DNA of 64,000 bases from Lysinibacillus sp. PLM2. Lineage in GTDB: Bacteria; Bacillota; Bacilli; Bacillales_A; Planococcaceae. Each line of letters starts with the position of its first letter. The stretch's first letter is position 1. Below, piece by piece: positions 25,476-34,357 of this stretch. Position numbers and translations under genes: made by a program. Where the stretch lies: NCBI GenBank assembly GCA_023168345.1, contig AP025689.1:2044001-2108000 (forward strand), read 5' to 3'. The notes beneath the pieces are model-generated. The model was not told the DNA's origin, did no database searches, and worked only from the letters and a program-made list of their open reading frames with translations.

Positions 25476-26237
25476 TTACTTTGTATAAAAAAATAAATGT
25501 AGTTTATTTGTAAATGGATTCGTTGAAATTTCTGCGTTCACTCGAAATACATACTGTAAGTTTTCTGGCGTAAGCACCTGCTGAGGAGGACCACTTGCAT
25601 AGATTGTCCCATTTTTCATTACAAGTAGTTCATCACAGTAGGCTGCAGCTAAATTTAAATCATGCAGAGCTGCCAAAATTGTAATTGGTAAATCCTTCAC
25701 CAAATCCATCATTTGGAGCTGGTGCTCAATATCTAAGTGATTCGTTGGTTCATCAAGCACTAGAATTTCCGCTTTTTGTGCTAATGCTCTTGCCAACATA
25801 ACTCGTTTCTTTTCACCACCGGATAATTCATATAATGTACGGTCAGCTAGATAAGAAACATCTGCCAGTGCCATACATTCCTCTACAATTTGGTAATCCT
25901 CGGTATTATCTGTACTTAACCACTTTTTATATGGCGTGCGACCCATTAACACAAGTTCCTTTACTGTAAAGTCAAATAATAATGGTGTCTCCTGACTGAC
26001 CACCGCTATCTGTTGTGCCAATTCCTTAGGTGGTGTTTCCCAAATTTCTTTTTCGTGTAATGTTACGATCCCTTCTGTCTGCTTTAAATGACGATAAATT
26101 ACTTTAAGCATTGTAGATTTACCACTGCCATTTGGGCCAATAATGCCAATAAATTTCCCTTTATTAACCGTACAGGTGATATTATGAATAATTTGCTTTT
26201 CATTAATTGAAATTCCCATATTTTCTATCTTTAGCAT
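25476..26237 (-). CDS. BtuD/FepC-type ABC ATPase
   Basis: This 253-residue ATPase has Walker A GPNGSGKST, signature LSGGEKKRVMLARALAQ and Walker B ILVLDEPTNHLD. ATG 26237 (MLKIENMG) follows GGGAAGGTG and lies one base after the permease stop; the longer frame from 26303 overlaps the permease and is rejected. It energises the FecCD-family permease for import of a corrinoid or metal chelate. Confidence 0.88.
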   Translation of the reverse strand: MLKIENMGISINEKQIIHNITCTVNKGKFIGIIGPNGSGKSTMLKVIYRHLKQTEGIVTLHEKEIWETPPKELAQQIAVVSQETPLLFDFTVKELVLMGRTPYKKWLSTDNTEDYQIVEECMALADVSYLADRTLYELSGGEKKRVMLARALAQKAEILVLDEPTNHLDIEHQLQMMDLVKDLPITILAALHDLNLAAAYCDELLVMKNGTIYASGPPQQVLTPENLQYVFRVNAEISTNPFTNKLHLFFYTK

Positions 26238-26238
26238 A

Positions 26239-27279
26239 TTAATCACCTTCCCCAAACGTATATCGTTGACGACGTAACATCCATATAAAGAATGGTCCAC
26301 CACATAATGCGGTGATTATCCCAATTGGCATCTCCTCAGGTGCAATAGCCACACGTGCGCCCATATCTGCCCATACGATAAAAATAGAACCAATAACAGC
26401 ACTGAAAGGCAGTACCACCTTGTAATTGGATCCAACAAGAATACGTACAATATGAGGTACTATTAAACCAACAAAACCAATAGTGCCACTCACTGCAACG
26501 ACAACACCTGTCAATAGTGAAACTATTAATATTAGATAAATTCTAAAACGATCTACATTAACACCCATTGTTGTCGCCGTTTCTTCACCTAGTAATAATG
26601 CATTTAATTGTCGATAGCGATTTGTTAATAGTAAAAACGCAATAATTAATACAAGAAACGGAATTATTATATTTGACCACTTTGCCCCTGCTAAACTACC
26701 GAGCATCCAATGCATTACTGATTGAATACCCCCTTGTTCATTGGACATCATCAATATAAAGTTTGTAATAGCACTAAATATCATGGATATCGCAATACCA
26801 GATAGTAAAAGACGCATAACGGAAGTGCGACCATTAACACGGGCCAATAAAAAGACAAATGTCACGGCAACAATCGAGCCTAAAAAAGCTGCAACTGAAA
26901 GTGCATAGACACCAAATGCGCTAAATGTTCCTAATAATATGACCGAAGTAGCACCGACAGATGCGCCTGAAGAAACCCCTAAAATATATGGATCCGCAAT
27001 TGAATTTTTAACTAGCGCTTGTACTGCAGCACCACTAATTGCTAGTGCTGCACCAACTATTGCTGCTAGTAAAACACGAGGTGCACGAATTTCCCAAATA
27101 ATAATTTGTTGTGAATTCGTTGCAGAAACTTCAGTTATTATACCTAATTTATAAAATAGAACTTCCAAAATTATAGTCGGTGTAATACCGACAGATCCTA
27201 TTAAAATAGCCATCATCATCGAGATAAATAAGATACAACATAAAAATGCCATAAAGAGCCTAGAATTTTTTTTCATCAT
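26239..27279 (-). CDS. BtuC/FecCD-family permease
   Basis: A 346-residue permease with about ten membrane segments. It carries the family motifs RAPRVLLAAIVGAALAISGAAVQALVKNSIADPYILGVSSGAS (cited in part: LGVSSGAS), GTIGFVGLIVPHIVR and GEMPIGIITALCGGPFFIWML-like C-terminus. Its start overlaps the methyltransferase stop by 20 nt, so these genes are translationally coupled. Substrate as for the lipoprotein. Confidence 0.88.
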   Translation of the reverse strand: MMKKNSRLFMAFLCCILFISMMMAILIGSVGITPTIILEVLFYKLGIITEVSATNSQQIIIWEIRAPRVLLAAIVGAALAISGAAVQALVKNSIADPYILGVSSGASVGATSVILLGTFSAFGVYALSVAAFLGSIVAVTFVFLLARVNGRTSVMRLLLSGIAISMIFSAITNFILMMSNEQGGIQSVMHWMLGSLAGAKWSNIIIPFLVLIIAFLLLTNRYRQLNALLLGEETATTMGVNVDRFRIYLILIVSLLTGVVVAVSGTIGFVGLIVPHIVRILVGSNYKVVLPFSAVIGSIFIVWADMGARVAIAPEEMPIGIITALCGGPFFIWMLRRQRYTFGEGD

Positions 27280-28108
27280 ATAAATTTACAGGCTCCCAAC
27301 TAATAATTGCTGCGTAAAACGTATGACGATACAATATTTCACTATCTTCTTCGGTTATAAAACCTTTTAAAGATTGCTTCACATGTTCCATTTCAAAAGA
27401 ATCGTCTAATATTTTTTTACTTTGTGCTTCATAAAGTGCATCATAATTTTTATAACGATATATTCTTTCTAGCTTAATCATTTCACAATCAGCATAAATA
27501 CCTAGCTGATAGAGCATGTTAACTATCTCAATATAATCTCGTCGAGGATACTTAATTTTATATCCGAACTTTTCGTCTAGTAAGGTATAATGTGGCTGAA
27601 TCGGTCCAGTCGTTAATCCAATAATGGCTCGTTTTTTAGCTAATGCATTCATCTTCTTTAAAGCGTCATTCATCTCATAAATTCGATAAAAGCAATTCAC
27701 CCCAATTACAATATCATGAGGAGAAAGATTTACTTCTTCCCATTTTTTATGGATAAATTGAACCGCTTTATCGTCTGTAAAAAATTGCTTTAGATATTGA
27801 ATTACACTAGCAGACCCATCAACAAGTGTTAGTTTACTGACATCTTTACGTAATGGAAATGTATAATTACCCCAACCCGGTCCTATTTCAATACAGCTTG
27901 CATTTTTTGGAATATACTTTTGAATTCGTTCATATATAGGGATAGCGTGTGCGTCCGTTTCCATTAACCTTTTCTTCTGCATTGATTGTGCCCAAAATGC
28001 TTCTTCTAGCTCATCGTTTCTCATACGTTCAGGCATATTTCCTTGCCAATCATGCATCCCCTCTTGCCAAAGTGCCTCAAAGTCAATTTTTAATGGGGAT
28101 TTTTTCAT
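27260..28108 (-). CDS. Class I SAM-dependent methyltransferase
   Basis: A 282-residue protein. Rossmann methyltransferase motif I is CIEIGPGWGNYTFPL (near residue 92), the acidic residue is in LTLVDGSASVIQYL and the post-motif is HDIVIGVNCFYRI. It is the first gene of the uptake operon, behind GGGAGGAGG and a terminator hairpin. A methyltransferase translated together with a BtuCDF-like importer suggests modification of the imported ligand or of a related corrinoid, but no substrate can be named. The length and fold are otherwise ordinary. Confidence 0.75.
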   Translation of the reverse strand: MKKSPLKIDFEALWQEGMHDWQGNMPERMRNDELEEAFWAQSMQKKRLMETDAHAIPIYERIQKYIPKNASCIEIGPGWGNYTFPLRKDVSKLTLVDGSASVIQYLKQFFTDDKAVQFIHKKWEEVNLSPHDIVIGVNCFYRIYEMNDALKKMNALAKKRAIIGLTTGPIQPHYTLLDEKFGYKIKYPRRDYIEIVNMLYQLGIYADCEMIKLERIYRYKNYDALYEAQSKKILDDSFEMEHVKQSLKGFITEEDSEILYRHTFYAAIISWEPVNLYDEKKF

Positions 28109-28125
28109 GTGATTGACCTCCTCCC

Positions 28126-28159
28126 AAAAAAAAAGTGTAAACTTCGTAAATGTTTACAC
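28126..28159 (-). terminator. Leader terminator before the uptake operon
   Basis: GTGTAAAC and GTTTACAC arms with nine T following on the minus strand, ending just before the GGGAGGAGG ribosome site of the methyltransferase gene. A terminator at this place implies regulated readthrough. Confidence 0.8.
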
Positions 28160-28215
28160 GTAAAAAGCTATCCTTGTCGTTTTTTCGCATTATCCCGAAA
28201 GAACATTTTACTCTA

Positions 28216-28345
28216 ACATCAGAAGGTATTCTGGCTTTTTTCATCATTGCGCCAATATCCTTCCTAAAATTCGTAATGGGACTATGGAACTCTCCGTGTA
28301 ACATTGGCTATTATCGCTGTAATTTTAAATCACTCTTTCTGATGT
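28216..28345 (-). promoter_or_regulatory. Structured leader, partly cobalamin-riboswitch-like
   Basis: On the minus strand the closing helix ACATCAGAA/TTCTGATGT spans 130 nt. Inside, GCCAAT pairs with ATTGGC. The 3' part reads GGAAGG...ATGATGAAAAAAGCCAGAATACC, matching the 3' half of cobalamin riboswitches (compare GAGCCAGGATACC in the copy at 38751-38915). The usual 5' core with GCCCCCGC box and GGTGAAAA is not visible. The terminator at 28126-28159 follows, as in a transcriptional riboswitch. It may be a divergent or degenerate cobalamin switch or a different RNA class. Confidence 0.45.
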
Positions 28346-28445
28346 GGTTATTAAACTGTAATTTTCAACAAGACAAAACGTTTTTCTAGTTGTTTTTTCT
28401 ACTTATAACCTTTAAATATGTTGCATATCTAAGCGTACAATTTTC

Positions 28446-29000
28446 TCATAACCACGTTGTTTTTTTTGTGTATGATGTACGTTTTTTTTCTGTCGTAGGT
28501 ACTTCTGCAGGATAACCAATGCAAAGTGTACCGATTAATTGTTCTTGATCAGTAGCACCGATATATTCATGTAATGCTCTATCATGTACTAACCCAACGC
28601 CTCGTGTTCGCCATACCATACCAAGCCCTAAGTCTTCCGCCATTAGCCACATTGACATAATTGCAGCGCTAACTGCATAGGCGTTTTCTTTTGTTGAACC
28701 TTCATCACCTTCTACGATGGCAGATGTCACGGCAATGACTAATGGCGTATTTGAAATTGCCTCTAAAGAACTTTGTACTAAATGAGGCTTTGTTGGGAAA
28801 CGTTTTTGTAGAAATTGCAGGGCTACTTTCTCATATCCTTTTAAACTATCACCTTGCATTACATAAAAATGCCATGGTTCACGCATACGATCATTTGGTG
28901 CATACGTGGCTGCTTCTAATAATTGCTCTATTTTTTCAAGCTCTACAGGTTTATTTTGAAATTTTCGAATGGCTCGACGCTTTTTTAATACCTTTAACAT
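28446..29000 (-). CDS. Nitroreductase-family protein in the B12 locus
   Basis: A 184-residue FMN-dependent nitroreductase fold. The N-terminal RRAIRKFQNKPVELEKIEQLLEAATYAPN and middle ENAYAVSAAIMSMWLMAEDLGLGMVWRTRG are typical flavin- and dimer-interface segments. The ATG overlaps the SUMT stop by 7 nt, so the two are translationally coupled. BluB, which makes the B12 lower ligand, shares this fold, and the Bacillus megaterium cob operon carries a reductase-like gene (cbiY) near this position. This protein is shorter than typical BluB, so the exact role is open. Confidence 0.75.
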   Translation of the reverse strand: MLKVLKKRRAIRKFQNKPVELEKIEQLLEAATYAPNDRMREPWHFYVMQGDSLKGYEKVALQFLQKRFPTKPHLVQSSLEAISNTPLVIAVTSAIVEGDEGSTKENAYAVSAAIMSMWLMAEDLGLGMVWRTRGVGLVHDRALHEYIGATDQEQLIGTLCIGYPAEVPTTEKKRTSYTKKTTWL

Positions 29001-29755
29001 ATTTCAAACTCCTTTTCTTGATACCAGGCGATATCTTGTCGTAAAGAAACGACATCACCCACTAAAATCATCGCAGGGTTTTTAATAGTGTATTTTTTTA
29101 TATCTGTTGCAATGGTTTGAAGTGTTCCTATAATCGTTCGTTGTTTGTCCGTTGTACCCCACTCTATTACAGCGACTGGGGTATTCGAATTTTTCCCATG
29201 ACTTATTAAACTTTTTGTAATATGCGATATATTACCTACACTCATATAAAAGGCAACTGTATCAATGTGACTAATGGATGCCCAATCTAAAAAATCTTTT
29301 CCCTTTTCGGCACGACCATGTCCTGTTACTATCGCAAAGCTTGTTGCATGATTTCGATGTGTCACTGGAATCCCTGCATAAGCTGGTGCTGCAATCCCAG
29401 CTGTAATACCAGGTACAATTTCATAACCGATACCTGCTTGGCGTAAAATAGCAGCCTCTTCACCACCACGCCCAAATACAAATGGATCGCCACCTTTTAA
29501 TCGGGTAACTGTGTAACCTTGTTCCGCCTTCTCTACTAGCACCCTATGAATCTCTTCTTGTATCAACCCATGCTTCCCTGGTTCTTTTCCACAATAAATC
29601 AATTCAGCATCTTTCTTTGCATAATTTAGTAAAGCAGGATTAACTAAACGGTCATACATAATAACATCTGATTGTTGTATACATTCTAGACCGCGAATCG
29701 TTAATAATTTGGGATCACCTGGACCAGCACCAACTATATATACAAACCCTCTCAT
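28994..29755 (-). CDS. cobA: Uroporphyrinogen-III C-methyltransferase (SUMT)
   Basis: A 253-residue tetrapyrrole methylase that makes precorrin-2 from uroporphyrinogen III. It carries VGAGPGDPKLLTIRG at residues 8-22, VTRLKGGDPFVFGRGGEEA, GITAGIAAPAYAGIPVTHR and PVAVIEWGTTDKQRTI. One base separates it from the upstream dehydrogenase gene. It supplies the dehydrogenase and CbiX branch with substrate. Confidence 0.93.
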   Translation of the reverse strand: MRGFVYIVGAGPGDPKLLTIRGLECIQQSDVIMYDRLVNPALLNYAKKDAELIYCGKEPGKHGLIQEEIHRVLVEKAEQGYTVTRLKGGDPFVFGRGGEEAAILRQAGIGYEIVPGITAGIAAPAYAGIPVTHRNHATSFAIVTGHGRAEKGKDFLDWASISHIDTVAFYMSVGNISHITKSLISHGKNSNTPVAVIEWGTTDKQRTIIGTLQTIATDIKKYTIKNPAMILVGDVVSLRQDIAWYQEKEFEIC

Positions 29756-29756
29756 C

Positions 29757-30380
29757 TTATACTCCTAATCGCTGCTGTAACCATGCATGACACTTTTCTA
29801 TTTCACCTTGCTTCGTCCACTGTAAAATTTGTGGGTCTAGCAAATCAGCCAGCAGCGCTTTTTTCTCTTCACCTTTTAATGTTGCTAATACTTTTTTCCG
29901 TGCTTCTCCTAAAAACGCAACATAAGGTTCGTATTCATCGCCATACCGTTGTGCTATTTCTTCTTTTACTTGTCTAGTTAGTTTGGGGCTTGCACCAGAA
30001 GTAGAGATCGTTAAAATTAAGTTTCCTCTACGCACAACAGCTGGGTTAATAAAGTCAACCCGCCCTTGTGCATCAGCTCTACTTAGTAACTGCCAGTGTT
30101 GTGTCGCTTCCTCTACAGCATCATTAACTTCTTGCTTGTCTGTTGCAGCAAATATAATTGTTGCATCATTAACATCTGATGGCTCGAAGTATTTTTGACG
30201 CCACGCGACACTACCTTGTTCAATATAAACTTTTAATTGAGCTGTCACTTCAGGACTAACAACAATAATATTAGCTTTTGTTGGCAATAACGCTTTTACT
30301 TTTTGTTCTGCTACATGCCCTCCTCCAACAATAACAGCTGTTTTATATTCGATATTTAATAGCATTGGAAAATAGTTCAT
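29757..30380 (-). CDS. Precorrin-2 dehydrogenase (SirC/Met8 N-domain)
   Basis: A 207-residue NAD-dependent enzyme that oxidises precorrin-2 to sirohydrochlorin. The Rossmann motif VIVGGGHVAEQKV lies near residue 17, followed by the conserved NPAVVRRGNLILTISTSGASPKLTRQVKEEI segment (cited as TISTSGASP). ATG 30380 follows GGAGGG; an in-frame start at 30398 lies upstream of the ribosome site. It has no chelatase domain, which matches the separate CbiX. Confidence 0.88.
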   Translation of the reverse strand: MNYFPMLLNIEYKTAVIVGGGHVAEQKVKALLPTKANIIVVSPEVTAQLKVYIEQGSVAWRQKYFEPSDVNDATIIFAATDKQEVNDAVEEATQHWQLLSRADAQGRVDFINPAVVRRGNLILTISTSGASPKLTRQVKEEIAQRYGDEYEPYVAFLGEARKKVLATLKGEEKKALLADLLDPQILQWTKQGEIEKCHAWLQQRLGV

Positions 30381-30541
30381 TGTAATCCCTCCAAGCATTT
30401 ATTTAACCATTTCATCTAGTTGATAATTGTTTTTTCTTTGTAAGGTAATATTTCAGATGGCACATCATCTATACAGTAGCAATACATAACCATTTAAATG
30501 TTCACGAGCACCACTGTTCCTGGTTGAATAAATCTTTCAAT

Positions 30542-31672
30542 CTATTCATCTTCAAAATTGACACGTGCTACTGATATTGTTACATTGCCACTTTTTTTCT
30601 TTTTCAGGAGCCATGTATCTGTCTTTGCGAATAGAAGAGCTGCTGGTTCACTTACTCCATAAGCTCCTGTATATTTAAATACCATTTCAGAAGGATTTTG
30701 AAGTGTTATTGTATTTAATTCAGCTGCTGTATACGTAACAAATTGCCAATGATTTTTAGAAGTTACTTCTAAAAATCCTGGCTCATCCTTTTTTAAATCA
30801 ATTGTTGCAATTGCTTTTACACTCTTTTTACTCAGTCTTAGATCTAATAATGTTTCGTCTATTACATGCTCGATTTCTTCAGCTGAGGTTCCTCGGTTAC
30901 ACCCCATGCCAAGTACAATCGATTTCGGACGATAAATAACACCATTTTCTAATAGTACTTCCTCGTCTTCTTCAATTAATCGGTCTGTAATCAGTAATAC
31001 CGCAGAGGCCCTATTAGCAAGGGCATCTTTTATATTCGAATAAAGTTTTAAATTTGGAGGCATCTCTGTTTCATACATCCACCAATTTTTTTCACCTGTT
31101 TCTTGTACAATGGCCACTAGTTCTTCATTCACCACAGAGGCACTTACTGGTGTTAACTTTTCTTCTGAATCCCAAACCCAACCAAACTTTGCACCGAATA
31201 AGTCTACTGGAATGGTTTTTTGTACGTCTGAAGCAGTGGTTACCACAGGTATAGCGTCAATTGCCTGTGCAAACTCGTTCGTTAGTGCATTCGCTCCCCC
31301 AAGATGTCCTGACAGTACGCTAATTACATACTGACCCTTATCATCAACTACAAGTACTGCTGGATCACTTTTTTTATCAACTAATAACGGAGCAATCATC
31401 CTCACAACTGCACCAAGTGATATAATGCAAATTATCCCTTTGTAATTTTGAAATAATGCTGGTAGTAGTAAACGAACCGTTCCATCGAATAGTTGAATAT
31501 GACGGGTTCTTTCATCTCCATATTCAAATTTCTTCATATAATATACATCCACATACGGAAACTTCTCTGCATAGCTTCGAGCATGAGCTACACCATGTTT
31601 TGTAATAGCTACTAATGCATAAGGTTTTTGTTGATAAACAGTAGGAATTACACCCTCTTGTAATTTAATCAT
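30542..31672 (-). CDS. cbiG: Cobalt-precorrin-5A hydrolase
   Basis: A 376-residue CbiG that opens the delta-lactone and releases acetaldehyde from cobalt-precorrin-5A. N-terminal domain: ALVAITKHGVAHA, IISLGAVVRMIAPLL and VISVLSGHLGGANALT. C-terminal domain: IVLGMGCNRGTSAEEI and KYTGAYGVSEPAALL. Its ATG overlaps the cbiF stop. After the TAG stop the same frame stays open for 15 codons (ending QPGTVVLVNI), a minor oddity. The next gene is 160 nt away, where cbiA lies in some relatives. Confidence 0.93.
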   Translation of the reverse strand: MIKLQEGVIPTVYQQKPYALVAITKHGVAHARSYAEKFPYVDVYYMKKFEYGDERTRHIQLFDGTVRLLLPALFQNYKGIICIISLGAVVRMIAPLLVDKKSDPAVLVVDDKGQYVISVLSGHLGGANALTNEFAQAIDAIPVVTTASDVQKTIPVDLFGAKFGWVWDSEEKLTPVSASVVNEELVAIVQETGEKNWWMYETEMPPNLKLYSNIKDALANRASAVLLITDRLIEEDEEVLLENGVIYRPKSIVLGMGCNRGTSAEEIEHVIDETLLDLRLSKKSVKAIATIDLKKDEPGFLEVTSKNHWQFVTYTAAELNTITLQNPSEMVFKYTGAYGVSEPAALLFAKTDTWLLKKKKSGNVTISVARVNFEDE

Positions 31673-32448
31673 CCTTCTTTCACACCTTTTCTGAATCCAT
31701 GCGTAAAGGTTTTATCATAAAGCTTCGAACGATACTCTTTATCAAGGATATTTGGATCAAGCGCCCAGCCCGCTAAAATCATGGCGTGCTTGCGTATACC
31801 ATTGATACGCATTGCTTCATCTAATTCTACTAGAGTGGTATGAACGATTTTCTGATCTGGCCAAGATGCACGCTGTACAACCGCAACAGGTGTGTCATCT
31901 GCCCAGCCTGCTGCCTGTAATTCTTTCGTAATTTTCTTTGTTAATGTGGCACTTAAAAACATGGCAATCGTACAATGATGGCTCGCTAATGCCTGTAATT
32001 TTTCACGTTCTGGAACAGGTGTACGTCCCTCTGCACGGGTTAATATTAAAGTTTGAGTTAAATCTGGTACTGTCAATTCTGCTCCAACAGCAGCTGCGGA
32101 TGCAAACACTGAACTAACACCTGGAACAATCTCATAACCGATATCATGCTTCTTTAATAAGGCTACCTGTTCCATTGTAGCGCCGTATAATGAAGGGTCC
32201 CCCGTATGTAATCGAACTACTTTTTTACCTGCTTTGACTCGCTCAACGATACAATTCACCATTTCTTCTAAGTGCAATCCAGATGTACGAATCACCTCTG
32301 CCTCCGGATGTGCTTGTGCGACTAACTGATCACTAACTAGTGAATCAGTATACATAACGACATCTGCTGTTTGTAATAACTTTAAACCCTTTACTGTAAT
32401 CAAATCAGGGTCACCAGGACCTGCTCCAATAATCCAAATCTTCTTCAT
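31669..32448 (-). CDS. cbiF: Cobalt-precorrin-4 C11-methyltransferase
   Basis: A 259-residue tetrapyrrole methylase with WIIGAGPGDPDLITVKG at residues 4-20, VRLHTGDPSLYGA near residue 80 and YEIVPGVSSVFASAA. The CbiF-specific LHTGDPS and TRAEGRTPVPE segments separate it from SUMT. It methylates C11 before CbiG acts, and it is coupled by overlap to cbiL and cbiG on either side. Confidence 0.93.
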   Translation of the reverse strand: MKKIWIIGAGPGDPDLITVKGLKLLQTADVVMYTDSLVSDQLVAQAHPEAEVIRTSGLHLEEMVNCIVERVKAGKKVVRLHTGDPSLYGATMEQVALLKKHDIGYEIVPGVSSVFASAAAVGAELTVPDLTQTLILTRAEGRTPVPEREKLQALASHHCTIAMFLSATLTKKITKELQAAGWADDTPVAVVQRASWPDQKIVHTTLVELDEAMRINGIRKHAMILAGWALDPNILDKEYRSKLYDKTFTHGFRKGVKEG

Positions 32449-33152
32449 TATTTACGCACCACCATACAAGATAAATAGTTCAACTCTGTTCCACGTAAGT
32501 CAGCTACATTCCAAATGATTTCTTCGTCAGATGTTACCTTTGTGACAACATGTGTACCATAAAGCAAATTCATATCTTCTAACAAATCCAGCATGTCATC
32601 TAGTACCTTCGCTATTTTAATAAACACCACAGCATCATGAGTTTCTAAAACACGACGCATTTCTCCCATGTCTTCAGTTGCTGGTATCATTGCTACATAT
32701 TCATCACCATCCGCAAGGGGTATACCTAAGCGGTTAGCTGAGCCATTAAATGATGAAATACCGGCTACAGTTTCCATCGGAACTTCTGGATGTGTTTCCT
32801 TCATAATCTTCATTAAATGAATAAATGTACTATAAAGCATCGGATCGCCTTCCGTTACAAAAGCAACATCTTGCCCCTTAGCTAAATATTGATAAATGGC
32901 CGCCACCGATTTTGCCCATTCTGTTCTTAAAGTTTCCTCATCCTTTGTCATTGGGAAAACTAAACCGAGCATTATTTTTTCTTCGGGATTGATATACACC
33001 TCTACAATACGATGAGCATAGGATTTACTACCTCGCAGTTTTTTCGGATAAGCAATCACTGAACATTCTTGCAATTTACGAAAAGCCTTCACTGTTATTA
33101 ATTCCGGATCACCAGGACCAACACCTATTCCATATAAAGTACCAATTGTCAT
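32448..33152 (-). CDS. cbiL: Cobalt-precorrin-2 C20-methyltransferase
   Basis: A 234-residue CbiL/CobI. GIGVGPGDPELITVKAF is at the N-terminus, FVTEGDPMLYSTFIHLM and VAGISSFNGSANRLGIPLADGDE follow, and the C-terminus LNYLSCMVVRK is typical. It adds the C20 methyl group to cobalt-factor II. Five bases separate it from cbiET and it overlaps cbiF by one base. Confidence 0.93.
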   Translation of the reverse strand: MTIGTLYGIGVGPGDPELITVKAFRKLQECSVIAYPKKLRGSKSYAHRIVEVYINPEEKIMLGLVFPMTKDEETLRTEWAKSVAAIYQYLAKGQDVAFVTEGDPMLYSTFIHLMKIMKETHPEVPMETVAGISSFNGSANRLGIPLADGDEYVAMIPATEDMGEMRRVLETHDAVVFIKIAKVLDDMLDLLEDMNLLYGTHVVTKVTSDEEIIWNVADLRGTELNYLSCMVVRK

Positions 33153-33157
33153 TTGTC

Positions 33158-34357
33158 TTATCCTTTCTGTGCTGTCACAATAAAAATTGGATTCATTGGT
33201 TCAAAGCGTGTGAGATGTAATATAGGCTTACTTTTTGCAATTTGCACTTGCAATACTGATACCTCACAACCTAAATTTTTCAAATGTCCCATTGCTTCAG
33301 CTAAATTTTCAATTGTTACAATATTCATTACTAATCGCCCACCTGTTTGCAGTCGTTCAATACATATTCTAAGTAAACGTTCCATGTTACCACCATTACC
33401 ACCGATGAAAATCGCATTTGGATCAGGGAACTCATCAAGACGTTCTGGTGCCTTTCCTAAAACCGCGGTAAAATCAGTTCGATGCTTTGCTTGGTTTAGT
33501 AAGCAGTTTTCTAAATCGATTTCGTTCTTCTCAATAGCATATACAGCACCTTCACGAGCAATTTTTGCCGCTTCAATCGCTACAGAGCCTGTACAAGTAC
33601 CAATATCCCAAACAATACTATCTTCTTGTAATTGCAATTCTTGAAGACACAAAACACGGATTTCTTTTTTTGTAATTAAGCCTTTATCAGGCTTCCGTTG
33701 ATGGAATGCTTCATCTGGAATACCAATCGTACTTCGCTTAATTTCATGTCGTTGCTTTAAAATCACAACATTTAACGGTGAAAAACTCGCTAACTTCATT
33801 TCTTCTAAACTCATAAAACGACAACGTTCATCTTCACCTTGTAAATTTTCAGCAATAAATGCATCATATTCTGTCATACCATAATATGTTAAGTAACGAG
33901 CGATTGCCTGAGGTGAATTTGTTTCATCAGTTAGAACGGCTATCTTTTTTCGACCATCAATCTTTTGGGCAAATCCTTTAATTGATCGGCCATGCAAGCT
34001 TGTAATATAAGCGTCCTGCCAGCTTTCTTGCATTTTTGAGAAGGCAAGTTGAACTGAACTTGTATACGGATATATTTCAATTTGAAGCTTTTTAGCTAAC
34101 ACGCTCCCTAAGCCATAAAACAGTGGATCTCCAGAAACTAAAATTACTACTTTTCGAGTTTCATGATGTAATTCGTTTACAAGTGTATTTATTCCAGCTT
34201 TAATCACTTTTTTTTCTTTTGTAAAATTCGGGAAAAATGCTAAATGTCTTTCGCCGCCAACTAACAAATCACATTGTTCAATCCATTCGATATATTGTGG
34301 TAATAAGCCAGCTGCACCATTATCCCCGATACCAATCATTCTCATCCAATTTGTCAA
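33158..34357 (-). CDS. cbiET: Fused CbiE-CbiT (C5/C15 methyltransferase, decarboxylase)
   Basis: A 399-residue fusion. Residues 1-200 are CbiE ([36 protein letters not shown]), which methylates C5. Residues 205-399 are CbiT with a Rossmann SAM site ([19 protein letters not shown] and [13 protein letters not shown]), which methylates C15 and decarboxylates the C12 acetate. The start overlaps cbiD by 38 nt; Met5 or Met7 are alternative starts. Confidence 0.92.
   Translation of the reverse strand: MTNWMRMIGIGDNGAAGLLPQYIEWIEQCDLLVGGERHLAFFPNFTKEKKVIKAGINTLVNELHHETRKVVILVSGDPLFYGLGSVLAKKLQIEIYPYTSSVQLAFSKMQESWQDAYITSLHGRSIKGFAQKIDGRKKIAVLTDETNSPQAIARYLTYYGMTEYDAFIAENLQGEDERCRFMSLEEMKLASFSPLNVVILKQRHEIKRSTIGIPDEAFHQRKPDKGLITKKEIRVLCLQELQLQEDSIVWDIGTCTGSVAIEAAKIAREGAVYAIEKNEIDLENCLLNQAKHRTDFTAVLGKAPERLDEFPDPNAIFIGGNGGNMERLLRICIERLQTGGRLVMNIVTIENLAEAMGHLKNLGCEVSVLQVQIAKSKPILHLTRFEPMNPIFIVTAQKG

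Noticed and set aside
28083-28304. Minus-strand frame of 73 codons in the leader region
   Set aside because: It spans the riboswitch-like fold and the terminator hairpin, has poly-lysine/glycine low-complexity from the T-run region and no ribosome site.
30481-30541. In-frame continuation after the cbiG stop (15 codons to QPGTVVLVNI)
   Set aside because: The TAG stop gives a normal CbiG length and no programmed-readthrough signal is visible; I cannot link the short tail to a known gene.
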